The translations under genes and the position numbers were made by a program. DNA of 64,000 nt from Adiantum capillus-veneris (taxonomy: Eukaryota > Streptophyta > Polypodiopsida > Polypodiales > Pteridaceae), in contig CM043971.1 of the NCBI GenBank assembly GCA_014529385.2, forward strand, positions 52,737,209-52,801,208. Reading direction: 5' to 3'. Position 1 is the stretch's first letter; each line of letters starts with the position of its first letter. The notes below the pieces were generated by a model. The model did no database searches and was not told the origin of the DNA. It saw only the letters and a program-made list of their open reading frames with translations. Positions 47,558-58,342 of the stretch are shown here, piece after piece.

Positions 47558-48698
47558 TTGCAGCTCCAAGAGAAAATGACCGATGAAGAACAAGATATTT
47601 GGCAGTCCAGACTCATGCTAATATTCATCCAAGGACTAAGGAATGCGGATCTCCAGAAAGGCTTACATATGAAGAGAAGCACGACGTTGAATGAGTTGAC
47701 CAAGGAGGCTCTATACCTTGTGGACAGTTGTGCGGTCTACAAAGAGGGGGAGTTCAAGGACCTTGACGACGGTTCATCTTCACAACAAAGTGGAAGCAAG
47801 TCTTCTAAGACAGCACCAAAAGAAGAAGTAACTGTAAACCAAGAGCAGCTTGTAGATGAAGTGCTAAAAAAGATTAACTTGTACGCCAAAGCCCAGGCTA
47901 AACAGCCCAAGTGGTGTGCAATTGAACAAAAATGGACAAACCATGGGACAGAGGAATGTTATTATAACAAGGGATATGTGAGGGAGAGACCTTACACTCC
48001 CCAAGCTCAGGTAGCTTCTCCTCAAGTTCCACCGATACCTAGGTATCAAGAAGGCAACCTACCAGGACCTATAGGTGTAGAAAGACCACAACCAATATTG
48101 GGGCAACAACCACCCCTACCAGGATTATGAACATTCGGTATAAGATACACACCAACCATAACCGAATCAGAGGATAAGGCTTTGGTGCCTATGCATGCAT
48201 ATTATGAAGATCCCAATGGATATGCGGCAAAATCTGTCTATTATCCACCGGAAGAACCCTCGACTCTAGAACCATGGAGCATGATAGGAAGTACAGGACC
48301 ACCAACAGCTGCACAAGCAGCAGGAGAAGGGAGATATAGCTTAGATGAACGAACATTGTTGTTCATAGCCAACGGAAGCATGGGCGAACAGAGACATGCA
48401 TACCAACAAAGAGGAGCTCAAGGAGCACCTCAACAACCCAAGGGACCCTGCTACAAGTGTGGTGGAGACCATTGGCTAAGAGACTCTCCTCATGATGAAA
48501 TCATTAGAGTCAATGCATACTGCACTGAGTGTGGAGTTACTCATTTGATTCCCGATTGCCCTAAAAACCAAAGCAAAGGAGCAAAAACCACCTTGACCAT
48601 GCTAGAAACAGTACCTTCCAGTGGAGGGTCGGAAAATGAAACAATCATACCTATTCAGGCAGTAACGCGAGCCCAAGCTCAAAGAATGACGAACCAAT
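47558..48698 (+). pseudogene. Gypsy-type gag C-terminal region with zinc knuckles, cut by a copia insertion
   Basis: The helical gag end (WQSRLMLIFIQGLRNADLQ) is followed by a histidine-type knuckle (WCAIEQKWTNHGTEECYY). A TGA near 48128 follows, then two further knuckle-like motifs (CYKCGGDHWLRDSP, whose last Cys is Ser, and CTECGVTHLIPDC). The reading is AVTRAQAQRMTNQ at 48698, where the copia LTR starts. The upstream boundary, TTGATTGCAG before 47562, resembles a splice acceptor. Confidence 0.65.
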
Positions 48699-48890
48699 TG
48701 TTGGGGTATAAAGCCCAATGTGGTCGCCCAGGTAAGTGGACGGGCCGCCACGTATGTACACATATTCTTTTGTAAAAACCTAATAAGAACTCACTATGCT
48801 CTACACATTACAGTAGAGCGAGTTCACCATATCGTCATGCTCTTCTTCTCGCACTCTCTCTCGCGTCGCACTTCCGCTCGTACTCCTTCA
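48699..48890 (+). repeat. Copia 5' LTR (about 192 bp)
   Basis: It starts TGTTGGGGT inside the gag frame and ends CCTTCA two bases before a tRNA-iMet primer site. CCAAT before it would be the target duplication. The 3' LTR is absent because the element is truncated. Confidence 0.6.
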
Positions 48891-48892
48891 AC

Positions 48893-48904
48893 TGGTATCA
48901 GAGC
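48893..48904 (+). other. Primer-binding site for initiator tRNA-Met
   Basis: TGGTATCAGAGC, two bases after the LTR. Confidence 0.9.
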
Positions 48905-49989
48905 TCAGATCGAGGCTCAGGGCAGCACTGCAGGAGGCTAGAGTCACCAACTCAGATTGGAGTGAAATTCGACAGGCGAAGACACGGCCCCAAATCTCGT
49001 GGGAAAGCGCGAAGGGCTTGGTGTTGTCAGAATTTCATTCTGAGGTCATCTCGGCCACCGTTCGGCTTCGACAAAGGTCTGCGCACGCCATTTTCGACTA
49101 CGTGGTCTCGGCGGGTGCAGATCCGACTCTACAAATTTGGGGTTTTCGGCCTACGGCTGCAGGTGCTGAGGATATCGACACTCCCAGAGTGTTGATTTGT
49201 GGTTGTCTACACATCGAAGGACGGCTCACAGTTCTTGGAGGCGTGTCACATACGACACGGGCGCATCTACACACAGACTGTAGGCGACATCAATTAGTTC
49301 ATCAGGTAGCTTGTGTTTGCTGCTTGATATTCCAGGTTTCATCCTGACATTGCAGGTACTTCCACATGGGATGTATTGTCAGAGATGATGTATGTTTGTT
49401 GAGGGTTTGCTGGCTGTGAGTCACGCAGCAAACAACCGCCGCAGCGGTTACAACATATAGTGGGAAATTTGTGGATGTATTACTTTGTGGGAAGTCTATG
49501 TACTGTCAGATTTACTGCAGCCTTTGTTGAGGGTCGAGTGAGGTTTTATTGAGCTGGGGGATTCTCGAATGTTGAGATCCTTTCGGTGATATAGGTCTTG
49601 GAGCGATCCCTCGAGCACCCTTAGATAGGCAGCTAGGATGTATTGACTATGAGTTAGACAGTTGGGATTGCATCTTTGCTTTACTGCCGTTGAGGCATTG
49701 TCGTAGTCTATGCTTACAGGACAGTGACAGGACAGTGAGAGACAGTACAGGTGAAGGAGAGGTTTACCCGCAGCTTACAGTGTCAGAGAGACAGTGTTTT
49801 TTGAGCTGGTTTTTGGTCTGTTTTTTGAGTACACCAGAGCCATTGTACAAAGGAGACTCTGCCAAAATTTATGCAGAATCTGAAGCTTTCTTGGTTCATT
49901 TGACAGGTTGATATTGGTTCAGAGGTAAGTTTACAGGGGAAACTCTGCCGAATTTTTCCCAGGAAAGTAAACCACTGTGAAGCGTAGCT
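48905..49989 (+). other. Long copia leader (1.1 kb), no gene
   Basis: Between the primer site and the gag ATG. Open frames here are short and overlapping, without motifs. Repeated ACAGTGACAG/GACAGTGAGAG words occur near 49720-49750. Confidence 0.5.
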
Positions 49990-52946
49990 ATGGCTGGATC
50001 ACAGGACACTGCTCTTTACAATATCAAGAAGCTGGATGGAACCAATTTCCCATTGTGGAAGAAGCAGATTTGGCACGTGTTGGTACAAAAAAGCAGATAA
50101 AACCTATAAAGCTCAAGGGGATAAAACCAGAAGATATGGACGAAGATGAATGGAGCGAAATGGATGAATTGGCACTTTCTACCAATATGCTGACTTTGGC
50201 AGAAAGCGTTTACTTCAATGTAGCAGATGAGATGTCGGCTTATCAAGCATGGTTAAAGCTGGGTGATCTTTATGAGAAGCAGAGTGCAGCTTCACAGGTG
50301 TGCTGGCTTAAGAAGCATGTTGCCTTGAAGATGAAAGAAGGGACACCTATGTCCAATCATCTGAATGAATTCAACACAATCTATAGTCAGTTGTCAGCTC
50401 AAGGTGTCAAGTTTGATGAACCTGTTAGAGCTATGTTCCTGTTGATCACATTGCCGGAAAGTTGGGACACTTTTCGCACAGCTTTGAGTAATTCTGCACC
50501 TCCAGATGGTTTGAACATAGCAGGTGTAGAAGGAAGTCTGCTTACTGAAGAAACCAATAGAAAGACAATGGACAAAGGCAAAGGAACAGCCTTAGTTTTC
50601 AGGGGAAGGACCAAAGAAAAGTACAAAGGTGGAAAGAGGAATCAGTCTCGTAGCAAGTCCCGCAGTGCTAAAGGCAAGAGTGACATAGAATGCTACCATT
50701 GTGGCAAGAAGGGTCACATGAAAAGAGACTACAAAGAATGGAAAGCAGAAAAAGGCAAAGAGAAAGCTGAAGACCATGGTGAGAAGAACAAGTCCTCAGT
50801 GAAGATTCAAGAAATAAATGTGACAAACACTGTTGCAGAGGATGACAGCCTAGTGTCAGGAGACATCTACTTCTTGAAGAATACAATGGACTCAGCTCTT
50901 CTTACAGCATCTGATGGAAATGCACTGAGTGACTGGATTATAGACTCAGGAGCATCACTTCATGTGTCTCCAAACAAGGAGTGGTTTACTTCTTATGTGA
51001 CCACTAAAGATCATGTTCAGCTAGGCAATGGGCAGACATGTGAGATCTTAGGTGTTGGAGATGTTCAATTGAAGTTTCAGAATGGCTCTTCTTTCACGTT
51101 GAAGAATGTGAGACATGTTCCCGCAATTACAAAGAGCTTGATCAGCACAGGTTTACTTGATGATGCTGGCTATGTCACCACTTTTGGACAGAACATGTGG
51201 AAGATATCCAAGGGTTCTATGACAGTAGCACATGGAGTAAACTCTGGAGGACTTTACATGATTTATGTATCAAATGTCTCTAAAAATGTAATCAATGTAA
51301 CCAAGCAGCCGAACGTTTCTTTGTGGCATTGCCGGTTAGGACATATGTCCAAGAAGGGAATGGAAATCTTGTCTCGTTCTGGTTATTTGCCTGGATTTTC
51401 ATTTAATGATTTTGAATTCTGTGAACATTGTCTGTATGGTAAGCAAACACAGCAGCCACATAAGCATAGAAGCAGTAGAAGAGATACACAGTTGGCACTT
51501 GTTCATAGTGATTTGTGTGGACCTATGCCTAACCTATCTCTAGGGGGAGCTTCTTACTTTATGACATTTATAGATGATTACTCGAGGAAAGTATGGGTTT
51601 ACTTTCTCAAGCACAAGGATGAAGCGTTGAGTGTTTTCAAAACGTTTGTGACAATTGTGGAGAATCAGAGTGGCAAGAAGCTTAAATGCTTACGCACTGA
51701 CAATGGTGGAGAGTATGTTTCAAAGGCCTTTCAGGACTTTTGTGAGTCAAAAGGTATAAAACGTGAACTTACTGCTCCTTACAATCCTCCTCAAAATGGT
51801 TATGCTGAGAGGATGAATAGGACCATACAAGAGAAGGTCAGAAGTATGTTGTCTAATGCACAGCTGCCAAATGGGTTTTGGGTTGAAGCTGTATCAACAG
51901 CTGTTCATCTTGTAAATAGATCTCCTAGCAAGGTTTTGCAGAAGGATTTAGTGCCAGAGATGGTATGGTCAGGCAAAATGCCCTCATACAAGCATCTCAG
52001 AGTCTTTGGCTGTGAGGCATATACTCACGTTCCAAAGGAATTTAGGAACAAACTTGAGCCAAAGAGTAGAAAGTGCATCTTTCTAGGCTATGGTAATTCT
52101 GGTGAGATGGGGTACAGACTTTGGGATCTCGAATCCAGAAAGGTTGTCCGCAGCAATGATGTTCACTTTAATGAATCCAAATATCATTCTAAACCAGAGA
52201 GGGTTGAGGAGATTAGAAGAGTTGTCTTCCAAGAAGATGGACCTGCACGTGCAAGACAAAATGTCAGGGCTCAAGAGGAGCAAGGACAGGATAGAGTGGA
52301 ACCATAGGTTGTGGCTGAGCCTGAGCCACCTATTGTGCGTAGATCTGGACGTGTCACGCGACCTCCTGATAGGTTTGTTCCATCTATGAACTATGTCATG
52401 TTGACTGATTGCAATGAGCCTTCAAGTTACAAGGAAGCAGTGCAAATGAAGGACTCCGGGAATTGGCAATTGGCCATGCAGTCAGAGATGACAGCTCTGC
52501 ATAAAAACAAGACATGGAAGCTGGTTAAATTACCACAGGGCAAAAAGGCTCTACCTTGTAAATGGGTTTACAGGTATAAGATCACCGCTCATAATAGTCA
52601 GCCAAAGTACAAAGCAAGGCTTGTTGCCAAGGGCTTTAAGCAAGAACAAGGCATTGACTTTGATGAAGTCTTCTCTCCGGTGGTCAAGATGACTACATTG
52701 AGATGCTTTCTTGCATTGGTTGCCATATTAGATTTGGTGTTGCACCAAATGGATGTCAAGACAGCGTTCTTGCATGGTGATTTAGATGTGGAAATTTTCA
52801 TGCAGCAGCCAGAAGGGTTTGTTGAGAAAGGCAAGGAAAATTGGGTATGCCAGTTGTTAAAGAGTCTTTATGGCTTAAAACAATCACCGAGGGCATGGTA
52901 CCATAAATTCCACAAGTTTATGCTTTCTCAAGGCTACAAACATTAG
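49990..52946 (+). pseudogene. Ty1/copia gag-pol, nearly intact but truncated in RT
   Basis: Gag starts at ATG 49990 (MAGSQDTALYNIKKLDGTNF), then shifts frame within about 50090, next to an A6 run. The long frame continues to 52304. The zinc knuckle at 50693 reads CYHCGKKGHMKRDY, its last Cys replaced by Tyr. Protease is WIIDSGASLHVS (50935). The GAG-pre-integrase motif is LWHCRLGHMSKKG (51320). The integrase core has DLCGP, TDNGGEY and YAERMNRT, all acidic residues kept. A TAG at 52305-52307, where CAG is expected, precedes RT (52311-52946: SRxKARLVAKGFKQ, FSPVVKMTTL, MDVKTAFLHGDL, LYGLKQSPRAW). RT ends before its catalytic box; RNase H and 3' LTR are missing. Confidence 0.88.
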
Positions 52947-53294
52947 GAAATTTCAGAGGTCATTTGGAGGGCCATATGAAGAGAGAGAATAATAGAGCGC
53001 GTCCAATGAGCATGAAGGCTACGTTACGTAGGAAAGTACGTGGAAAGACTCAAAAAATAGGAAAATAGCATAAAACTTTCACGAAACTAGGATTGTAGCA
53101 TAGTAATTTCCTTCCTTTTACCGAGTTTTTAGGTGCTTGCATGTGGTCCCACTTCTGATATTCTCTTATGGTCATTAACGTACTGGAGGGTGACCATTAA
53201 GCCCGCACAAGATATTGGAATTCTAAAACACTTTCCCTCCATTAGAATGCTTTCAAAGTGAATCTCCCTCCACTAAAGCTTTTCTCTGAGAGCT
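52947..53294. other. Boundary zone between the copia element and unit A
   Basis: No coding motif. It marks the switch from retroelements to the intron-bearing cluster. An end of a larger element could lie here, but I cannot identify terminal repeats because the other end is outside the window. Confidence 0.35.
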
Positions 53295-54715
53295 ATGGCG
53301 TCCACGTCTTTTCGCCCAAGAGCCTCCAGGTGTTTACTGTCTCTCACACCAACAACCAACAACTGCACTTTGCCTAGAAGGCCAAGTAGTAGCATATCCT
53401 CAATTACAATACCAGCTTCAATAAGTGCAGAGAACCAATGGGTTGGACAAAGGATAAACAAAGGTTCATGGGTCCTCATGCAACCAAGAAAACCCAAGAG
53501 GTCTAGTGGTATCAATGTTTACCGCTCAGCATGGAAGGCCAGAGTGTTGGATTTCAAAGTTGAAATCGTCAAAAGATCTGTAAAGGAAGTTCTTGTTCAG
53601 CATGTGTTTACCCATCCTGAGGTGATAGCAAACGGTGGAAATGTATCAGATATACATCAACCACGTTGCAATTGTAAGTACTCTTGACATGTGAACTTAC
53701 TGATACTCTCATTATAACTTTTCTTATATATTTTGCAATGTTTCTCCCGCTTGTTATGAGTAATGTCTCCATTCTTCACAGCTCAATTACATTATATTTG
53801 TCATTTGTACTTATTAATACTCTTAGTTTAACTCTTCTTATATATATTGCAGATGTTTATCCCTCTTCTTATGAGCAATGGGAGCCTATGGAGTGCATAA
53901 TAGGCCTCTTCCATGTTGTTCATGCCCACATTGGTTCTCTACAGTACTCAGAGAGGAGCAGCAAAAGACTGGCTGATGAGGGAATCTTTTTTTATGACCA
54001 CTTTTACCAACTCAACTCAGGGAATAAGAATGGCATGTTGGTGAAAGTGCCTCTACCAACCGATTGGAACACTGTGGACTGGCCAGTTCCCGAGGAAACA
54101 ATGGTGGAGACAATGCGAAGTAAGCTCTACAAGGATATACAAAGGTCTCTACGTAGCTCTATTCCTACCAAACTGGTTAGAATTGCAAACTTTTGTCCTG
54201 TTGCACTCTTCATAGAGCTGTCTCATAGCTACAACATCCGAGTTACAAAAACTATGTTCATGTGCAAGTCATTTCAGCAGTCATCCTGTGACAAACTTCT
54301 TGACAAAGTATGGTATGCAAAGGAAGAGATTGGTTTACGGTGCGAGGTCGCCCTTGATACTCTAGTTGTCAAGTACATGATTGCAAGCCAATCACTGTTA
54401 CTCTCATTTTGGTATATGCGATCACAAATGCTAAACGGTAAGTACATTCCTATGGACCAGGTTTCTGCAGGTTTGGAAGATAATCCTACTGTGGATGTGG
54501 AAGTGATTGATAAAGAGTATGGCCTACTATTGGTGGTTACAATAAGGGAGCTATGCAGTCTTCAGCATTTGCGAAATGACATCATTGAAGAGTCAATGGA
54601 CAAGGACCTATCAGATTTTTCCTTTTTCCTAGCTGGCCGTAAGGTGATGCGGCGAAGGGAAAAAGATATTTTGTGCAAAGAGTTGGATGGTCGGGTTGAA
54701 GTAGTGTCAATGTAA
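53295..54715 (+). CDS. Unit A: two-exon gene, product unknown (~413 aa)
   Basis: Exon 1 is 53295-53673 (ATGGCGTCC start), the intron 53674-53852 (GTAAGTA...TATTGCAG, phase 1), and exon 2 is 53853-54715. The splice restores one frame through a Tyr codon. The first ~45 residues are rich in Ser, Thr, Arg and Pro and poor in acidic residues, which resembles an organellar transit peptide; I infer this only. Exon 2 reads as a helix-rich globular protein beginning YPSSYEQWEPMECIIGLFH, with DWPVPEETMVETMRSKLYKDIQ and a basic RRREKD near the end. I recognise no domain, no catalytic signature and no transmembrane segment. It converges with unit B across a microsatellite. No stop or shift breaks it, so it looks intact. 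Confidence 0.6.
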
Positions 54716-54834
54716 CAGATATTCTTGTGAAACCAAGTGTATACAAATGACTTTCAAGACATGAAGTTTATTGATCTCATTTTTCAATTGTGCCCGGTGA
54801 AAAAGTGTGCTTGAAATACATTTCTTTATCACGT

Positions 54835-54972
<138 letters not shown>

Positions 54973-54999
54973 AGACAAGACAAAGACATGATAGAAGAA

Positions 55000-56127
55000 T
55001 CATCTTAATTCATTAGAAAGTACAAACTCGTCCGTGAACAATGGACTGAGATACAATTTCTGTAAGTATGGAATCAGAATGTCTTCAAGGTAAAAATCGA
55101 AGGAATGCCCCTCGAAAGAAGGTGGTGAGACAGTTGTTCCCGGCGGATTTAGTTCTCCCTTTTCAGGAGTATCATCAATTAGTAGTGTACTAGTTGCATC
55201 AAAGGGTACACCGATTTGGCTAAACGGTTTGTACAAAAGAGGTAAGTGGGGTTTTTTAGGGTGATAGTGGCCCTCAACGGTAACGCATTTTCTTTGATCA
55301 TACAAAAAGGCAAAATCTGACGTGTGAGCGTGGCATACACTGCAAACTATTGCAACTAGTGGCGACAAGTTTTGCCTTTGCATTGAAGACCATATGGCAA
55401 CTTTGAAGCGCGGAAGAAGAAACTGAATAAATTCCTTGGTTCCTGGACGAACCACGACTCGACAAGTTCCCATCCGAAACGTTTGCAAATCCTCAAAGGG
55501 TCCTCTGTCACCGAGAGGCACCCGCATCAGCAGCAATCCATTGACGTCCAAGATAATCAACCTCTGTAAAAGTTGACAAGTACATATAAGTAGTTAGAAG
55601 TTGAACATATTTTGCCATACTTGAATAGACATTACCGGAACAACCGTATCTACAGGTAGCAAGGGTCCATACTGGGTCTCTGTAGTGTTCATGTCGTTGT
55701 TGCTCTCCTCCGCTTTATCTTCATAGTCATCATTCACATCTTCATCAGGGGTCTCCCCCATGGCTCTTTCTGCCTCATTCAAGGTTTCCTCCAAGGTCTT
55801 TTCGTCTCCCTCGGTTGATCGGCTTGCCTCATACATCCTTGCCTGATCCATATCATTTTGCTCATCCCTAGGCCTGCTTTCCTCATCCATATCCTTTTGC
55901 TCATCTATAGGCCTGCTTTCCTCATCTTGGGTTTCAACCATACGCTCTTTTGGCTCCTCCACTGGCTGACTTGGCTCTTTCATTGTCTCCTCCGGTTGTA
56001 CCTTAGCACCTTCCATATGCTCATTTGACCTTTCCTCATCCTCGGCTCTTTCATCTTCTGCTGATATGACCCCCTCGGCCCGTTGTGATTCCACCGTATC
56101 GGATGTAGGGTTTGTCGTGGTGGCACG
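55000..56127 (-). CDS. Unit B3: acidic linker plus FCP1/NIF-like HAD domain
   Basis: Two exons are clear: 56127-55636 and 55563-55000, joined by a 72-nt phase-0 intron (GTAATG...TTTTACAG). The first encodes a Glu/Asp-rich, low-complexity stretch of about 160 residues. The second encodes an HAD phosphatase of the FCP1/NIF type, which in other proteins removes phosphate from Ser/Thr, for example in the RNA polymerase II tail. Seen motifs are motif I LIILDVNGLLL (nucleophile Asp present, the +2 Asp replaced by Asn), FKVAIWSS (motif II) and LLIDDTPEK (motif III, both Asp kept). The +2 Asn removes the usual general acid, so catalysis is doubtful; some plant relatives are known to me with the same LNG pattern. 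It follows the protease segment on the same strand. The two meet through a 56222 GTAAGT donor with an uncertain acceptor, or through a one-base frameshift near 56110, so B2 and B3 may be one gene. Confidence 0.72.
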
Positions 56128-56222
56128 TCATGTTTTGTAAGATCAATAGTGCGCTCATCCAAGCCGCTATCTTCAAGCTCTCTAGGGCTAGACATAGTAA
56201 GCAGGTGTTGTATTAAACTTAC

Positions 56223-57150
56223 CCGATATCTTTGCAAATAATCATATGTGTAGTTTTTTAAAGCACTCTGCAAAATTGAAAGACCACATGGTGAGAATTC
56301 TTTTATAGACTAAACCAAAACTAACTGAATGCATTGCCAAATGGGTACCTTAGTCATGAAAGGTTTTAATGCAAAGTAGCTTTGCAGGACATATTCTGCA
56401 TGGAGAAGACATCTCCAGCCGCAAGAATTCCCATCGGTTTGATTTGGGACAGGTACTTCTTTGATTGGGGCCTTGTATAGTTCATACCTTCCACATAGCT
56501 TGCCATAGGCAAGCAACAACCTCTTTATACAAGTGCACAAAGCAATGTCAAGATGTTAGCATGAGGCTTCAAATTTACATGGATATCTACAAGAAACAAT
56601 TTCTGATACAAAACACTTACAGCCTAATTTCAGGGTGGGTTCCTTTTATTGAATTGAACACCCACACTGCTGGTTGGTCAACATCAAGGCATATGAGACT
56701 CCAGTGATGGTTGTTCTCATATGGAAAGATGATCACAGTAACTTCCAGCATAGCACAGTGGAGAAACCAACTCTCAAAGGTCCCAGATGGACTGTTCTTT
56801 TGTCTAATAATCATTGACATTTGTGGATCAAGAAGAAACACCTCTGTGTGAGTGTGCACTGGGAGTTGACTTTTGATCACGCTGCAGAGACTCTACCTGA
56901 GTTAGCAAACCTATTATCTGAGTTTTCAAAGCTAGCAAGATAGTAACACTTACTTAAGACAAGCATAGATAATTGTGTCTGAAATCTGAGCATTTGGATT
57001 CTGCAATAAATTAATGTCCACTTTTTCCAGAGCTAGCTTTCTGGCTCCATTTACAAATGGTATCTCTGCAAGCAAACCATCCTTCATTGAAAGTAGAGTT
57101 TCTTGATTGCTTGCCTCTATGGACAGGGTCACATTGCACTCTGTTTGCCT
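56223..57150 (-). CDS. Unit B2: C48 (Ulp1/SENP-type) cysteine protease domain
   Basis: Four exons: 57150-56954, 56881-56621, 56520-56349 and 56267-56223. They are separated by GT-AG introns of 72, 100 and 81 nt, and the second has a TGCTAAC branch-point-like word. The Ulp1 family cleaves SUMO or related modifiers through His-Asp-Cys and an oxyanion Gln. Here NNHHWSL gives the His, NQTDGNSCGWRC gives Gln and Cys at the family spacing (Q to C = 6), and an ISDTIIYACL stretch matches the N-terminal L.D..I..yl motif. The Asp position reads WVFNS, that is Asn instead of Asp, so activity may be weakened. Its frame is the same as the upstream H3-like ORF, separated from it by a single TAG (57151-57153). 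It could be a second gene or the C-terminal part of an H3-protease fusion. Confidence 0.8.
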
Positions 57151-57780
57151 CTAGGACTCCACTGCTACTTTTGCTTTCTCCTTAAGCTCTGCTTCCCTCA
57201 TGTCCTCTGTTTGGCGAGCAATAGTCTCTGCCCTTGCCCTTGTATTCACATCATGTGTGACATCTACAACTGTGAGTTGTGGTACTAGCTCCGGGGGGTA
57301 TAACAAAATTTCCCTCATTTTCTTATCCTTGCAGACATTGGGGACCAGTAGTTTGTCATACCTCCACCTTATTCTTTTCAGTGTCTCACTATCTTTGTCC
57401 ATTATAGTAACCCTGTGGGCATGGGCTGCAACAATGGTCATGTCACTGAAGTACTCCAGTAGGAAGTCCTCTGCTGCTTCCTGTAGAGCCATCAATGCCA
57501 CCACCTTCCACCTTTTGGTGCCCCAGGTAGCTTCATCACATATGGACCTCACCATCCTCTGGAAGGGCAGCTTTGGTATGCATAAATCTACACATTTCTG
57601 TGCCTTTCTGATTTCTCTGAAAAGTCCCATGCAAGTTTGCAGCTTCTTCATCCTTGGCCCTTTCAGAATTTTATTTGGTTTTCCAGGTATTTTCTTTGGG
57701 GTTGCAGATCTCCTACTTGCTTTAGATGCTAATCCTGGTCCCTTGCCTGCCTTCCTTGCAGTGGCTTTTGTTCTAGCCAT
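57151..57780 (-). CDS. Unit B1: divergent histone H3-like protein with C-terminal extension (209 aa)
   Basis: I chose ATG 57780 because it gives MARTKATARKAGKG, the H3 tail start with K4 and K9 contexts (ARTKxTARK) kept; an upstream in-frame start adds five residues. Position 10 is Ala instead of Ser, and the K27 context reads ASRRSA (Lys to Arg). The histone fold spans about residues 52-145: REIRKAQK (alpha N), KLPFQRMVRSI (alpha 1), ALMALQEAAEDFLLEYFSD (alpha 2), then AHAHRVTIMDKDSETLKRI (loop 2 and alpha 3). Canonical H3 is about 135 aa and ends soon after alpha 3; this one carries some 64 extra residues with helix-forming, charged sequence. Loop 1 is about one residue longer than canonical H3 and Trp91 lies before alpha 2, both reminiscent of centromeric H3 (CENH3), as is QEAAED. 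There are no introns. It would bind DNA with H4 in a nucleosome if it is functional. The codons after its TAG stay in frame into the protease domain. Confidence 0.85.
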   Translation of the reverse strand: MARTKATARKAGKGPGLASKASRRSATPKKIPGKPNKILKGPRMKKLQTCMGLFREIRKAQKCVDLCIPKLPFQRMVRSICDEATWGTKRWKVVALMALQEAAEDFLLEYFSDMTIVAAHAHRVTIMDKDSETLKRIRWRYDKLLVPNVCKDKKMREILLYPPELVPQLTVVDVTHDVNTRARAETIARQTEDMREAELKEKAKVAVES

Positions 57781-57827
57781 CTCACTGTACACCAAAAGAA
57801 GAGTCTCAATCCCCTTCTCTCTTTCTA

Positions 57828-57903
<76 letters not shown>

Positions 57904-57904
57904 G

Positions 57905-57925
57905 CTTAGCATATTTAAATAGAGA
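57905..57925 (-). promoter_or_regulatory. Possible TATA-like element for unit B
   Basis: CTATTTAAATATGC on the minus strand lies about 130-140 bp upstream of the H3-like ATG and just outside the (CT)n tract. It is the only clear A/T box between the two divergent units. Speculative. Confidence 0.3.
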
Positions 57926-57941
57926 GAGAGAGAGTGCGCAT

Positions 57942-58022
57942 TACTAAAGGCGCGTGCGGAGCACGTTTTTACCTCAACAAACACCTCCGCGCGCCGTTAG
58001 TATAGGGTAAAATAATACACAC

Positions 58023-58087
<65 letters not shown>

Positions 58088-58155
58088 AATGCACAGTACT
58101 AACGGCGCGCATAGAGACATGCACTACGGGTATGCCTCTCTACGCGCGCCTTTGG

Positions 58156-58159
<4 letters not shown>
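57942..58159. repeat. Foldback modules 1 and 2 with GGCGCGC arms
   Basis: Module 1 (57942-58002) has a left arm TACTAAAGGCGCGTGCGGAG and a right arm that is its near reverse complement, ending GCGCGCCGTTAGTA. Module 2 (58097-58159) starts TACTAACGGCGCGC and ends GCGCGCCTTTGGTA, with the arms extending through GAGA/CATGC words. Loops differ between modules. Both lie between the start codons of units B and C. Confidence 0.75.
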
Positions 58160-58211
<52 letters not shown>

Positions 58212-58306
58212 GTGTGTGTGTGTGTGTGTAAGTTATATATGTGTGTGTGTGTGTGTGTGTTTGTATTTTATAAGTGTGATTTTGAGAGAGAGAAAGAGAG
58301 AGAACA

Positions 58307-58342
<36 letters not shown>

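Noticed and set aside
56560-56615. In-frame TAA between protease exons, taken first as a nonsense mutation
   Set aside because: A GTAAGTG donor at 56620, a TGCTAAC branch-like word and an acceptor at 56521 place it inside a 100-nt intron that keeps the frame.
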